Both the position numbers and the translations under genes were made by a program. A stretch of 64,000 bases of DNA from Adiantum capillus-veneris (lineage: Eukaryota > Streptophyta > Polypodiopsida > Polypodiales > Pteridaceae), in assembly GCA_014529385.2 (NCBI GenBank), contig CM043959.1, positions 91,985,529-92,049,528 on the forward strand, given 5' to 3'. Of this stretch, positions 1 through 10,332 are shown in pieces (within the stretch, counting starts at the first letter, position 1; each line of letters starts with the position of its first letter). The notes beneath the pieces were generated by a model that saw only the letters and a program-made list of their open reading frames with translations, searched no databases and had not been told where the DNA came from.

Positions 1-1204
1 GTGGCTGGTTGTTGGCTATGCCTGTTGATTGTGTGCCTTTGGGTGGAGCCTTGTACTTCTTGATTGATCTTTTTTGTTCCAGGTTGAGCTACAATTTTTG
101 CTAACCATATTTGTGTGTTACCTTCATAAAATCCTTGTGCTTCAAGTAGCTGGACTGGAATTATCCGCTATTGCATCTGTTTGTGGTGGGTATCTTTGTT
201 GAAGTCTAATTTCGGTACCCAAACTTTTCGCGTTGCCCGCTAGGAAGGTCTTTTTGTTTGTCTTTTGTTGGTGTTCTTTCGCTTGCCTGAGTATTTTGTA
301 TTCCATTGATAGCGCATCTTGTTCCTTGTAGAACTTGTTGGTTGAGGTGGGTAGGTCCAGGCTATTACTTTAGGATTTCTGGCCCAAACATTAGTGTTTC
401 CTTGGAAGTAGCCCTGAGCAATGATTGAGTCATTTGATGCTACCCACCCTATCACCTTTTATTGATGTTGAGCTTGTGCTTCATGTATCCAAATTGGGTC
501 TTTGACTTTGATGTGCTCATTGGATACCAACACTTGGTTGACATTCTTTGGATTCTTCCTAATGCTTTGATGTGATGGAAACTTTGGTTGGTAGACTTTT
601 TGCTTTGGTTTCCATTGCATTGTTGATAGTTTGGCTCTTGATGTAAAAGCTTCATTGGAAGTTTTATGTAGGCTCGTTGAAGGTAAAGTCTTCTTGTAAG
701 GTTGATATAATTCAGTGTTTAACTTTGCTTTACCTTTTTCTGTGATGGTTGGCAATTTCTTCTCTGCATGGATTTGAGAAGCTTCATGAACTATTACAGT
801 TGTTGTTGTTGAAGCTTTTGATTGTTGTCGAAAGAAGATGTTCATCCAGCTTTCTATCATGATCAGACTCTCTTTGATGTGATGAGAGTCCATTATGTGG
901 AAAGTATCCTTATACTCCCCAATACTATTTTTGAACTTGTGTACATGATATTCTCTAGCTCTATGATTGGCAGCTTTCCCATCATTATCCACGTATCATA
1001 ACACATTAGATTCTTTGTTGCTTTTGGATCTATCACAATTGAACATGTGATTTTGAGTCGTGTTTCTCCACATATGCTGAATTTGACCGTCGTAGGAGAC
1101 AATTGATCTTCTTCCTGGTCCCTGTTTTGCTTTTGATCTTGCATTTTCTGAACATTTGATGTTGAACTTGGAAACTTCGCTCCTTCATCTGATTTCATTT
1201 GCAC
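1..1204 (-). pseudogene. Element A polyprotein remnant downstream of protease
   Basis: Overlapping minus-strand reading frames cover 1204-893, 992-459 and 455-1. I do not recognise a standard domain. The segment near 1110-1020 resembles a retropepsin fold start, with an I-D-x-x-A-T-x-N-L-M pattern like D-S-G-A-T-x-N-x-M, but without the catalytic D-S/T-G. Nearer the left edge a short motif of the form A-Q-G-[FY]-x-x-G-N-T-x-x-W recurs, around 430-360 and 150-95. The reading frame switches several times, so it is decayed. It follows the protease of element A on the same strand and is presumably part of the same polyprotein. Confidence 0.45.
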
Positions 1205-1273
1205 TTTTTCTGTTGTCGATTTCTTTAAACTAGATTTTGTCGATTCTTCAGGTATGTCAATGATGACATATTC

Positions 1274-2112
1274 TCATTGTTTCTCTGCTTCCTTCATGTG
1301 CACTTTGGCACCATGCTCTAGGACGTAGCTATCTGTCAGAAACTTTTTGATTTCATAGTCACAAACTTCATTAGCTTCGTTCAACACCTTTATCGTAAAC
1401 AAGGGAATTATAGCATATCCATCTTCATTGCAAAATTTGGTGTATGTCACCTCATTTACGCACACATCAAGAGTGGCCAGTATTTGATCCCATCCAAAGG
1501 GTTCAAATAACTCCTCTGGAAATGGTTCTTTAATGTAAGCTCCATCTTCCTTTGAATGCTCTAGGATGCAATATTCCTTCCTAAAACTTCCACTCTCAAA
1601 TGCTCCATACATCCAAATATGCACTTTGCTTTCTAATTCAGTGTGGAGTTTAAGTCTTCCCCCCGGGGTTCGTACTACATCTCTATAACTATGATTCATG
1701 ACACAGATCTTTGTAGTGACATCCTTGTGTCTCAGGTAGATATAGTCATAACCCCAGTCTTGTACCATTTTGAGCTGACGCATGACTGGTTTGCCCAATA
1801 TGATATCAAGTTGCTTCTCTTGTCAAAATTAATTATGGCAAAGGTGTGCTCATACTCTATGCCACACGAGGATACAATGATTTGTTTTAATATTCCAATC
1901 GGTTTCTCCATATATCCAACCGCTAATTGCAGTTTCATTCGAGTTTTCCTAAGAGCAAGCTTTTCCAAAATTTTCCATATCTCTTTGGTTGCAATGGCAA
2001 TTCCTGCCCCACTATCTAATATAGAAACCGTCTTTACTCCTTTGTAGTCAAGTGGTAAGGTGGTGTTTCCTTCTTCTTGTTCACAGTAGTCACCCTCCTT
2101 CATAGTAGTCAC
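1274..2112 (-). pseudogene. Element A retropepsin (aspartic protease) region, frameshifted
   Basis: The first frame (2112-1732) carries the retropepsin motif I-L-D-S-G-A-G and a following G-I-E-Y-x-H-T-F-A-I block. At about 1805 the homology moves to the second frame (1798-1274), which continues with a K-M-V-Q-D-W-G-Y-D-Y-I block and a conserved tail. Element B on the plus strand (45550-46320) encodes the same succession of blocks, including a V-I-S-C-G-I-E-Y-D-H-T stretch, which shows that the two frames belong together and that a small indel separates them. The role would be cleavage of the Gag-Pol polyprotein. The frameshift makes this copy non-functional. Confidence 0.75.
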
Positions 2113-2577
2113 CCACCTTATTTACTGGTACTGGCTTTGTCTGTGGATTCTTAGGCGAGGAGTCATTCATGTTTTTGTCCACAAGATGGTCATGTGAAGG
2201 GAGTTGATCCATCTTTTTCAGGTGTTTGCCCATTTGGTCCCATAGATGCGGTCTAATTTTTAGTAGTTCTAAGAGATAAAGTGTACATTATATAGGAGAA
2301 GACATCAATTCATGCAAGCTCTTGGTATCCATCATTTTTGGTGTAGCTTTCCACTGAGAAGATACCATTTTAACCTCCGATTTTGTTTTGAGTTCTCCTA
2401 TGAAAGATGGCAAAGTCCATAGAGAGCGTGGTTTACTCTCTTCTGATGTGACAGACTCGACATCCCCATATAGAGATCGGATATCCCCTAGGAAAAATTC
2501 GTGATCCATGTTTATCTCAGGGATAGGTGCTGATTATAGAGTAGCACTACCATCTTTTCGGTTTCTGATTGATCGCT
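2113..2577 (-). pseudogene. Element A linker between zinc-knuckle ORF and protease
   Basis: A 73-codon minus-strand frame (2509-2288) with acidic and serine-rich composition lies here, and short frames flank it. No family recognised. It sits between the zinc-knuckle ORF and the protease on the same strand, so it is most likely linker sequence of the same polyprotein, now broken by stops at about 2287 and 2510. Confidence 0.4.
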
Positions 2578-2578
2578 A

Positions 2579-2824
2579 AAAGCATGCTTTGGTGGTACAA
2601 AATGACTCTCCTTGACAGCACCCTTGACAAATCTTTGAGTTACAATTTCTACATGTCACATAAAAAACTACCTATACTATATATTAGTGGATAGGTCTTC
2701 AAGAAGAATCTAAAAACACAAGTCCGAAAAGTTTTGACCTAAATTACAAAAATTGTACCAATCCCAACTTTTTCATTGGTATAAGTAAAATAGGTCCTTT
2801 TTTTGTACCACCAAACCACGCTTT
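2579..2824. mobile_element. MITE with ~24-bp terminal inverted repeats and TA duplication
   Basis: The left end (2579-2602) and the reverse complement of the right end (2801-2824) agree at 22 of 24 positions, with the shared core TTTGGTGGTACAAAA. TA dinucleotides flank both ends (2577-2578 and 2825-2826), as expected for Tc1/mariner (Stowaway-like) elements. The 246-bp body has no coding capacity. It lies inside the gag-pol region of element A, and the stop codon of the zinc-knuckle ORF (2824-2826) straddles its right edge, so the insertion truncated that frame. Confidence 0.8.
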
Positions 2825-3789
2825 TATCCTGATTCCCACAAGGATTGTGGCCACGGTTCTTCTACCTCTGGAATAGGCATCACTGCTTGTGAGCCCACCC
2901 CATCTGGGGTTTTGGCTACTTCCCTTGTATGTAAAGGTGCCTCAACTTCCGGCTCTTCCTCTTTGTTTACAATACCACTACTTTCCAATTCCTGGACTTT
3001 ATCGTCGCAGATTAGCACCTTCGTTTTGGGAGCATCTGGAACTGGTTCCATAAGAGCTTGGGCCTTCTGGATGAGCTCCTTGCACATTTGCAACCTCTCT
3101 TTTTCATACCCTAGATGAGGATATGTCAGCCATCTATCCTCTTGGGTTTGGTTGGGTTTTAGCCTAGCTTCATAGGCCTTCAAAATTGCATCCAAAGGTT
3201 CAAACACTTTGTCGACTAAGACTGAACCTCCCGAGTTAGTCTTTGACTCTTTAGGTCCCTTCGCGTTTTTGTTCCTTTCTTGCTCTTTTCTAAGCTGCTC
3301 TCTTGTTTGATTCAGTTCAATTTCCAAAGCCGCTTTCTCCTTTAGCCTCTTCGCTTTCATTTTGTCTCGTTTGCCTTTCCATGATCTTCTTCCAAAGGTT
3401 CTCACCGATATGTTCTCAAATTCTGTTTGAACAGGCAATGTGGTTTTTTCCTCAACAATTGCGTTTTTAGCAGCTTCTTGAGCTTGATCTCGAGTCATCA
3501 CGTTTAAAGGAACGGCAGGCTCTACCTCGGATCCGCTTGAAGAAGGCATTACGCCTACAACATTCATTGTTTCTTTCTCTTTGTAGTTTGGATTTTTAGC
3601 GCATTGTTGGCGTAGATGATCTGTCCCACAACATTCACAAAATACAAACGTTTCGATCTGTGGACCCTTGTTTGGACAACTTTGTGCCCAGTGATTACCT
3701 CCACACTCATAACATGGACCTTCTTGTTTCATAGATGGTGATACCACCAATGGTTGTTTTTGCCTTGTAAAGAATGTTCTTTGAGCCAT
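2824..3789 (-). pseudogene. Element A nucleocapsid-like ORF with two zinc knuckles
   Basis: The 321-codon frame has two cysteine clusters near its start: C-Y-E-C-G-G-N-H-W-A-Q-S-C (around residues 27-39), a CCHC knuckle, and C-E-C-C-G-T-D-H-L-R-Q-Q-C (around 51-63). A long, highly charged Lys/Glu-rich segment (about residues 140-185) looks like a coiled coil. An acidic tail follows. The role would be RNA binding during particle assembly. It lies just downstream of the gag core on the same strand, with a short gap (3790-3843), so both were probably one Gag. It ends at the edge of the MITE insertion. Confidence 0.75.
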
Positions 3790-3843
3790 ACTCCTGATTC
3801 ACTATGAACATGAGCGTATTCGCATCCATGGAATACTGGTTTT

Positions 3844-5183
3844 TCATGGGTTGTGGCAAGTGCATTGGTGAGTGTAGTTGAATACTATTGTACCATCGTT
3901 CAAAAGATGCGGTTGTTTCTGTAGCATTTGTTGTGTTTTTGGTTGAGTGCTATACCATGGAGTGGGATGATCCCCTCTACAAGTACTACATATCCTCAAT
4001 TGAGGTTGTCGCACATTTAGGTTTTGTTTGTAGCCTTGGTTAATTCTTCTAATTACACCCTCAACCACTTGATCAATGATTGGTTCCCAAGGAGTTTGAA
4101 CATCCTTCTTTGTTGTGGGTTCGCTCTTTGGAGATGAGGCACTACTAGGAGTGTTGTCTATATCTTCACTCACCTTTTCGTAGGTTTTACAATTAACTAG
4201 ATATAGAGCCTCTCTAGTGACTTGGTCAAACATCGTGCATCCTTTAAGATGTAGGTCCTTTTTGAGAGTTTCATTCCTCAAGCCCTCTATGAACAGAACT
4301 AGTAATTTCTCATCTTGTGGTAACTCTCGCACCGGATATCTGTCTATGTATTGTTTGAAGCAAAGCAAAGCTTCCTTCACTCTTTCATTCTTTTTTTGTT
4401 TGAAAGCGTAGATCTGGGACACTGTGTTGTGCTTGATTCCCCTTTTTGAGAACTCCTCTACAAACTCTTGTAAGATTTGTGCTACATTTGGGAAATCATC
4501 CATGTTTAGAGGTTGGAACCACGTCAAAGCCGTTCTATCTAATGTCAACCCAAATCCCTCATACTGAGTATGGAAATCTACAATCTTTTGAGCTCTCAAA
4601 ACTTGTTTGAAGAGAGAGACATGAGCATATGGATCCCTTGACCCATTGTACTTTGTCTTGAGACATTCACCCACTTGATATGGTCTTAAATGTTGTCTTT
4701 CAATCACTAATCTAACCAATTTGTGGTCTCTTGGAAAGATGTCTCTCATTCTCTCCTCTCGTCTTTTAGAGAATCCTAGTGGAATCCTCTCTGATGTGTA
4801 CTCTGCATAGTTTTTGGCTAAAAGTAGGTAGAGATCGGAGTACCCTTGTACATATATCTCTCTAGGTCAATTGGATCAACAAGTTGATACTCACGTCCAT
4901 ACTTATCTACCATCAAAACTTGCACTTCATTGGCATCTGTATACGTGAACTCATAAAGATTCTTATGGGTGGTCAACTCTCCATCATTGGGTTCTACACA
5001 TCTGTAGAAGATGTATGGATCCCCGTTTGTGAATTTTTATAAGCCATCATGAGTGTAATCCGTAAGAAATTTCATGGATTCATTGGCTTTGATGAATCTC
5101 ACACTTGGTTTGTTAATTAGGGTATGCCTCTCCTCTATGTATTCTCTCAATCCCCCTATTGTTGGCATTTTTGCGTTTGTCAT
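3844..5183 (-). pseudogene. Element A gag core with one stop and one frameshift
   Basis: The 301-codon frame 4749-3844 is a retrotransposon gag domain: it has the Y-x-G-x-x-D-P-Y-A-H-V block, a T-A-L-T-W-F block and an E-x-L-L-C-F-K-Q-Y segment. Homologous coding continues upstream to a methionine at 5183, beginning M-T-N-A-K-M-P-T-I-G-G. It is interrupted by an in-frame TAA at 5037-5039 and by a frameshift near 4840-4820. The intact protein would have been about 445 residues, a plausible Gag length. It forms the virus-like particle shell in Ty3-type elements. Confidence 0.75.
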
Positions 5184-5660
5184 GTTTCTCAGTGGAGTAG
5201 AAAACCCTAGTGGTGGATGATCTCATGGTTAAGGCTCACTCAAAACTCTCAAGATAGTCCTTCACAATCTCACTTTGTCTTATTGCAACCTATCCCTTTT
5301 TGCCCCTTGTAAGATCTCTCAAAAGTCAAGAATTTGTGACTTATTTGATCTCTGGAAACTGGTTTTGGGTACCCTCAAAGTTTGGATTTAAGAAACCTAG
5401 TAAAATTCAGCTCTAAAACCAAAACCAGCTTTCTTCCTAGCTATACATCACTCAATTTGGAGTTGTCTATTAAAAGTTGAAGCACTTTTAGTTAACTACA
5501 CTTGAAACAACACTCAAAACAGTCTCACGACTAGAACACAGGAACTTTGGCTTGTATCTGGGTCTCCCGAAGGTAGTTTTAGCTCAAACTTGAGATTTGG
5601 GATGTCCTCAAGTATGTCTACAAGATAACCAAGTCAGATACCCCCACTATGCTGAGAGGT

Positions 5661-5680
5661 ACATGGAGCGCGATCGATGT
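5661..5680. repeat. Leader palindrome, copy 1
   Basis: Imperfect copy of ACATGGATCGCGATCCATGT: two substitutions break the symmetry in the outer arms while the central CGCG core is retained. Confidence 0.7.
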
Positions 5681-5994
5681 TCCCTGTCAAATTATTATTA
5701 TTTTTTAGTTATTTTTTCTCCAAATTTATACTATGTGTAGACTTTGGTGTGCTGATAGCTTATGATGTTTGTAGTTTGCTCACCAAGAATTTCTGGATTT
5801 GGAACAATTTTGCCCAGTCAAAACTGACTTCTACAGTCTGTTGTAACAGCTTTTACAATGTTCTGTTTTTTTCTCTTTTGACCAATTTTTACAACTTTTT
5901 TGCATATGGTTCTTTCAGAAAAAGTGTTTGTCTATGTCTCAGCTACCTACTCCTCAAATCTCAGCCAAAAAATTCCAAATTCTTTTCATGAGAT

Positions 5995-6014
5995 ACATGG
6001 ATCGCGATCCATGT
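5995..6014. repeat. Leader palindrome, copy 2 (perfect)
   Basis: Perfect 20-bp palindrome ACATGGATCGCGATCCATGT. It starts 334 bp after copy 1. Confidence 0.85.
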
Positions 6015-6277
6015 TTGACCACATTTTGACATGAAACTTGGTCAGCTTGTAGTCCATGTTATGATGACACTATTCACCAAATCTTTTTGATTTTGGTCAA
6101 CTTTTTCCTAATCAAAAGTGAGTTTTTCTGTCTGCCTTGCGGTTTTGAACTAGTTTCTATATTTGGCTATTTTGAAAAACCTTTTTCAATTTTTTGACAT
6201 GGTCCCTTTTGGCAAAGTTGTTCCACTAGTTATTAGGGATGTACTTGTCAAATATTAGCCCAAAATGTCAAAGAGGT

Positions 6278-6297
6278 ACATGGATCGCAATCCATGT
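6278..6297. repeat. Leader palindrome, copy 3
   Basis: One central substitution (GCAA for GCGA). It starts 283 bp after copy 2 and is preceded by the same GAGGT. Confidence 0.8.
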
Positions 6298-6554
6298 TTG
6301 GCAACATTTTTTCATGAATTTTTTGTTCTGCGAGTTCTCTATGTCTTGTAGAAGCCATATCTCACCCTTTTTGAATTTGGATCCCAAAATCTTAAGATCT
6401 ACCCAATTTTGTGTTTAAATTCCTGTTTTTGATGTTTTTGCCCTAACAGTCTAATGTGATTTTTGATTTTTCTTTCAAGAAAACTTGATCAGATCAATAT
6501 CCCACTAATGCTCAATGTAATTGGTCACTTTTTTGCAAATTTGGTCTCTGAGGT

Positions 6555-6574
6555 ACATGGATCGCCATCCATGT
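6555..6574. repeat. Leader palindrome, copy 4
   Basis: One central substitution (GCCA for GCGA). It starts 277 bp after copy 3 and is preceded by GAGGT. Confidence 0.8.
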
Positions 6575-7094
6575 TCCTCCACAGAATCTGGCAAGACTTT
6601 CCAGATTGCTTCTAGAGAGTATGTTGATGCTTTTGATTCACAAATTTTTGAATGTGGATCACTTTTGAGTTCTCTACCATCAAATTTTTAGGATTTCAAA
6701 GTTATGGTCGTTTTTGCCAAAATACCATTTTTTTCCCTCAATCTTTTAGCCCAAATTTGATGGTGGTAGTTTCTACTTACCCTACTCCTAAGTATTGAAA
6801 TGAAACATGAAACAAAAACAAAATAAACGGTACAAAATAAAGTCAAAATGGAAAATGGAACAGCACTTTGAAAGCATAGAGAAAATCGGAGAATAAAATG
6901 CTTTTGGCTACCTCACTTACAACCCTCTTTACTTCTCAAGAATAGATCTAGCAAGTCCTCGACCTCTAGACTCTACCAAGCACTAAACCCCGTGTCTAGC
7001 TACTTCACTGCTAAGTGTAAATAGAATGGAGAGACAAATATTTCGAAAAGAACGCTCTAAATACGCATTAGGTCACTCACCATCTAAGGATAAT

Positions 7095-7113
7095 ATCCCC
7101 GGCAGCGGTGCCA
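7095..7113 (-). promoter_or_regulatory. Primer-binding site of element A
   Basis: On the minus strand the 19 bases TGGCACCGCTGCCGGGGAT begin with the obligatory TGG and closely resemble the tRNA-Asp-type primer sites I recall from several plant Ty3 elements (TGGCGCCGTTGCCGGGG). It lies one base inside the presumed LTR end (7115). Confidence 0.7.
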
Positions 7114-7114
7114 A

Positions 7115-7814
7115 TGTTAGCCGGTCGTCGCGACGGACGTCTGTAGCATAGCTTTCTGGCACTAACATAATGCCAATACTCAGGGAAAGTGACTCGGATG
7201 GGGCACGAAGACTCTTTGAGATCTCCAATCTCAAGAAGTGAACCTAAACAAGCAAACAAAACAACTCTACAAGCAAACCAACACTCAATGATCAAGGGAA
7301 TTTGCCTATGTCCTTTCTCACAACTCTAGGTCATCACGTCATTTTGGCACTCGGAACAGACTCAAAATGCAATGAAACTTTAGGAGGAGGTCTAAGACAC
7401 CTAGAGGCACTATCCTAGCAAGTCTGGTCGCAATCGGACAAGGTACCAAAATCACGATCCATCATGAAAAAGGTCCTTAAAACTGCAGCAAAACTATCAA
7501 GAAAGGTCTCCCTATGGTCTTGGAACACTCTCCTACGGTCAAAATGACTAAAAACCGTGATTTAAACACTCAAATCTGCATGTACAGCTCACAGACGCGT
7601 AATCATGAACCACAGCAAAACTGACAATGCTTACACTAGAATGAAAGAGCAAAGAAAGAGGAACACAATGCAAGTTTTGGAAATGAAATTATATCACCAA
7701 ATCATTAACTACAATGATTACAAGTTTGGAGCAGCTTGTAGCTTGAGCGTATGTTTTTTAAGCTCTTTCTTCTCTAAAGATTACTATAATAGAGTATTAC
7801 TATAATAGACTACA
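7115..7814 (-). repeat. Putative 5' LTR of element A
   Basis: The left boundary is fixed by the adjacent primer-binding site: the plus strand starts TGTTAGCC. The right boundary is proposed at 7814, where the sequence reads CTACA and protein homology to element C starts within a few bases. The ends are therefore TG...CA, giving about 700 bp. The partner LTR is outside the window, so the extent is not confirmed. Confidence 0.55.
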
Positions 7815-8675
7815 AATGTGGTGTCCGGCTACGTGTCCAACCAATTTGGCACCCGTTTGATCTGTCCTCAAACAAAAAATAAGGTGGAATTTACCTTCGA
7901 TGAGTTCCTTGGTATAGCAAAATGGGAATTCCACGAAGAAATAATTGATATCATAGAGAGGAAGCGGCAGTCTCTTACTGAATCTATCCGTGTACAGACT
8001 AAAGAAGAGACTTTAAATGCACAGGGTGTATAGGTCTATGGCAAGCAAGGTGAAGAAATTATTGTTGGATGCTACAAGTCTAGGGGAGGAGTAGAACACG
8101 TTCGCATCTTGGATGATGAAGATGAAGTGGAGACCACTCACAAGAGCTACTACTTGAAGAGTCACTAGGCAAGAGCAACTATTAAGACCCTGGTAAAAGT
8201 GGGATACTTAAAAGAGCCATACATTGCGTTGATAGATCATGGGACAAAGATTAACCTCATGTCAAAGAGTTTTTATCAAAAAGGAAAATGGACAATTGAT
8301 GTAAATCATGGATGGATAATTTGTGCAGCAAACAACTCATTAGGGGAGCTGTATGGAGCTTGTCCAAAAGATAAGGTGACTATAGGGGATGTGAAAGATG
8401 ACCAAAATTTCTTTGTATAGGAGATGTCTACATACCCTCTTATCCTTGGGCAGACATACATCACTGCTACTCGAATGGAAATGAAAGTAATGGATGATGG
8501 GTCAGCTTATGCAAGGATAAGGAGCAAGGATAGGAAGTGTGCAATACAGTTCCTTATTGTTTGTGTGGACCATGAAACAAATCGTGAAAGTCTAAGAGAG
8601 CAACCCTTGCCTAAGACAAACAGAGAATTCAAGGACTACAGGGATAAGAGGGGTTTTGGCCATGTACCATTGTAG
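7815..8675 (+). pseudogene. Element C retropepsin region
   Basis: The homology is continuous with in-frame stops at 8031-8033 and about 8167-8169. The active-site segment A-L-I-D-H-G-T-K-I-N-L-M (around 8227-8262) has D-H-G where most retropepsins have D-T-G or D-S-G. The second conserved block T-Y-P-L-I-L-G-Q-T-Y-I-T-A is at 8427-8465, with a TAG at 8418-8420 between the two frames. I recall D-H-G variants in some Ty3 groups, so it may be a lineage trait rather than decay. The acting protein would process Gag-Pol. Confidence 0.65.
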
Positions 8676-9178
8676 AGCAGGATTGCAGTGGTACAAGAAG
8701 AGAAAAGTTCTCGAATGATGTATATGCAAAAGAAAAATTTTCTACAAGTTTTGTAGGATTAACAAACTATGGATCTAGTGCTTTTACAAACTGTGAGGAC
8801 TTAAAGCGGGGTGAACGACAACATGAAAATAGTGTACAAAGAGGTTTGAAGATGAATGGTTTTCTAGAAGATGGTGAATTCATTGCAGGTGTGTTTGATG
8901 AGTGTTTGTTTGTGGATACTATGCAAGACTTGGAGTCTTTAGTGGATTGCAATTTACATATGGGAAGTGAGGTCGTGAAAGTATGCTCAATAGAAATGTC
9001 CAAGGTCATTGAGGATTTCAAAAATTCTCAAGGTGTTGATGTACAAGTGGAGACTAAGTATAAGCCTGTGGCAAAGAAAGTGAAACCAGTGGCATTACCT
9101 CTACCAAAAGATTTTAGAAATAAGATGGCAAAGAAAAAGAAACCAGTGGCATTACCTCTACCAAAAGTTGCAACCTAG
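8676..9178 (+). pseudogene. Element C linker between protease and reverse transcriptase
   Basis: The 110-codon frame at 8846-9178 has no recognised domain. Its end holds two copies of a K-P-V-A-L-P-L-P-K segment, about 55 bp apart, from a recent short duplication (around 9085-9110 and 9140-9166). The frame closes just before the reverse transcriptase begins. Confidence 0.5.
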
Positions 9179-9183
9179 CCATT

Positions 9184-10332
9184 GTGACCCAAAGCAAGAT
9201 TGGACACAAGTTCACATATGATTCTTTGAAGGAGTTAAAGGTTGGTTGCGAGGATAGTTTGACAAAAGCTGAAAAGATATGCTTTGAAGACATGCTTGTC
9301 AAACACGGAAAAGCTTTTGCATTTGAGCCTTATGAGATAGGGTGTGTTGATCCATTCATTGTTACTCCTATGGTGATCTTCACTATCCCTCATGTACCTT
9401 GGAACTTGAGGCCAATTCCTGTTTCAAAGGCTTATTTGCCAAAACTCATTGAGTTGCTTAATGAAAAGATCAAGATGGATATTTTGGAGCCTTCTTGTGC
9501 TCCATATTCAAACAACCGGTTTACAGTTTCGAAGAGAAATGGTTCTTTACACTTTAATGCAACCTGTAAATAAGGTGATAATAAAAAATGTGGGTATAGG
9601 GCCAATTGTCAATGAGTTTGCAGAGGCATTTGCAGGAAGGGCAATATATTCTATGGGAGATTTGTACTCAGGGTATGATTAGTTCCAACTATCAATGGAA
9701 AGCACGGACCTGACTACATGAGGACACCCTTGGGTTTAGTAAGGATGTGCACCTCACCTCTGGGAGCAACTAATTTAGTTGCAGATATGATGAATGGTAT
9801 GAACAAATTCCTACGTGACTTCATACCGCAAACTACAATGCCTTTCCTTGATGATGTGCCAATCAAAGGATGTGATGTAAGCGATATAGATGTGGCTCCG
9901 GACTTGAAGGGGTGCCGCAGTGCTGCAAATATGTGGCAAACCATATCAATAATTGTGATAATATCTTTGTCAAGGTTGGAAGAGGTGAACCTTACCTTGT
10001 TTGGCCAAAAGCCAGTGTTTGGTGTGAGCGAAGTTCTTATTGTGGGACATATGTGCGGGCCATATGGTAAAAGACCTTGTCCTGCAAAGATTGATGTAAT
10101 TCAAAGGATTAAAGAGAAATGTATAAATGTCATTGAGGTTGCAAAGGTTTTTGGGTGCATGCGTCTTTTATGTTATCTAGATTCCACATTATGCACATGT
10201 CGCAGTATTGCCTTTGTATCAACTTTTGAGAAAGAACCAAAAGTTTCAATGGGAAAAAATGCATACACATGCCATGAAAAAATTGAAGAAGTTGCTACTT
10301 ATGTCTCCAACTTTGAGGAAAGCAAACTATGA
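9184..10332 (+). pseudogene. Element C reverse transcriptase, frameshifted
   Basis: Three overlapping frames (9184-9573, 9449-9682, 9718-10332) give a full Ty3-type RT. Visible blocks are the N-terminal F-E-P-Y-E-I-G-C-V-D-P, then A-G-R-A-I-Y-S-M-G-D-L-Y-S-G-Y-D, then R-T-P-L-G-L-V-R-M-C-T and the catalytic F-L-D-D (in M-P-F-L-D-D-V-P, near 9840-9863). Frame changes occur at about 9545 and 9690, and a stop follows the G-Y-D block. It would copy element RNA into cDNA. Confidence 0.8.

Larger units (their letters stand above)
5184..7094 (-). other. Leader of element A, noncoding, with diverged tandem repeats
   Basis: About 1.9 kb lie between the primer-binding site and the gag start with no supported ORF. 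The stretch 5650-6830 consists of diverged units of about 280-330 bp, each containing one copy of a 20-bp palindrome preceded by GAGRT. Position and strand make this the 5' untranslated leader of the element transcript. Confidence 0.65.
1..7814 (-). mobile_element. Element A: Ty3/gypsy-like LTR retrotransposon, left part off the window
   Basis: Read on the minus strand the order is LTR (7814-7115), primer-binding site (7113-7095), leader (7094-5184), gag (5183-3844), zinc-knuckle ORF (3789-2824), protease (2112-1274), then a poorly recognised coding region to the window edge. This 5'-to-3' order fits a Ty3-like element whose reverse transcriptase, integrase and 3' LTR would lie left of base 1. 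The coding parts hold stops and frameshifts, and a MITE sits in gag, so this copy is dead. Element C begins immediately at 7815, so A probably inserted into C; the matching target duplication would be outside the window. Confidence 0.75.

Noticed and set aside
5677-5991. 104-codon Phe-rich plus-strand ORF
   Set aside because: Lies in the antisense of the element A leader, T-rich, no homology.
7077-7295. 72-codon minus-strand ORF spanning primer site and LTR
   Set aside because: Crosses the primer-binding site of element A; no protein similarity.
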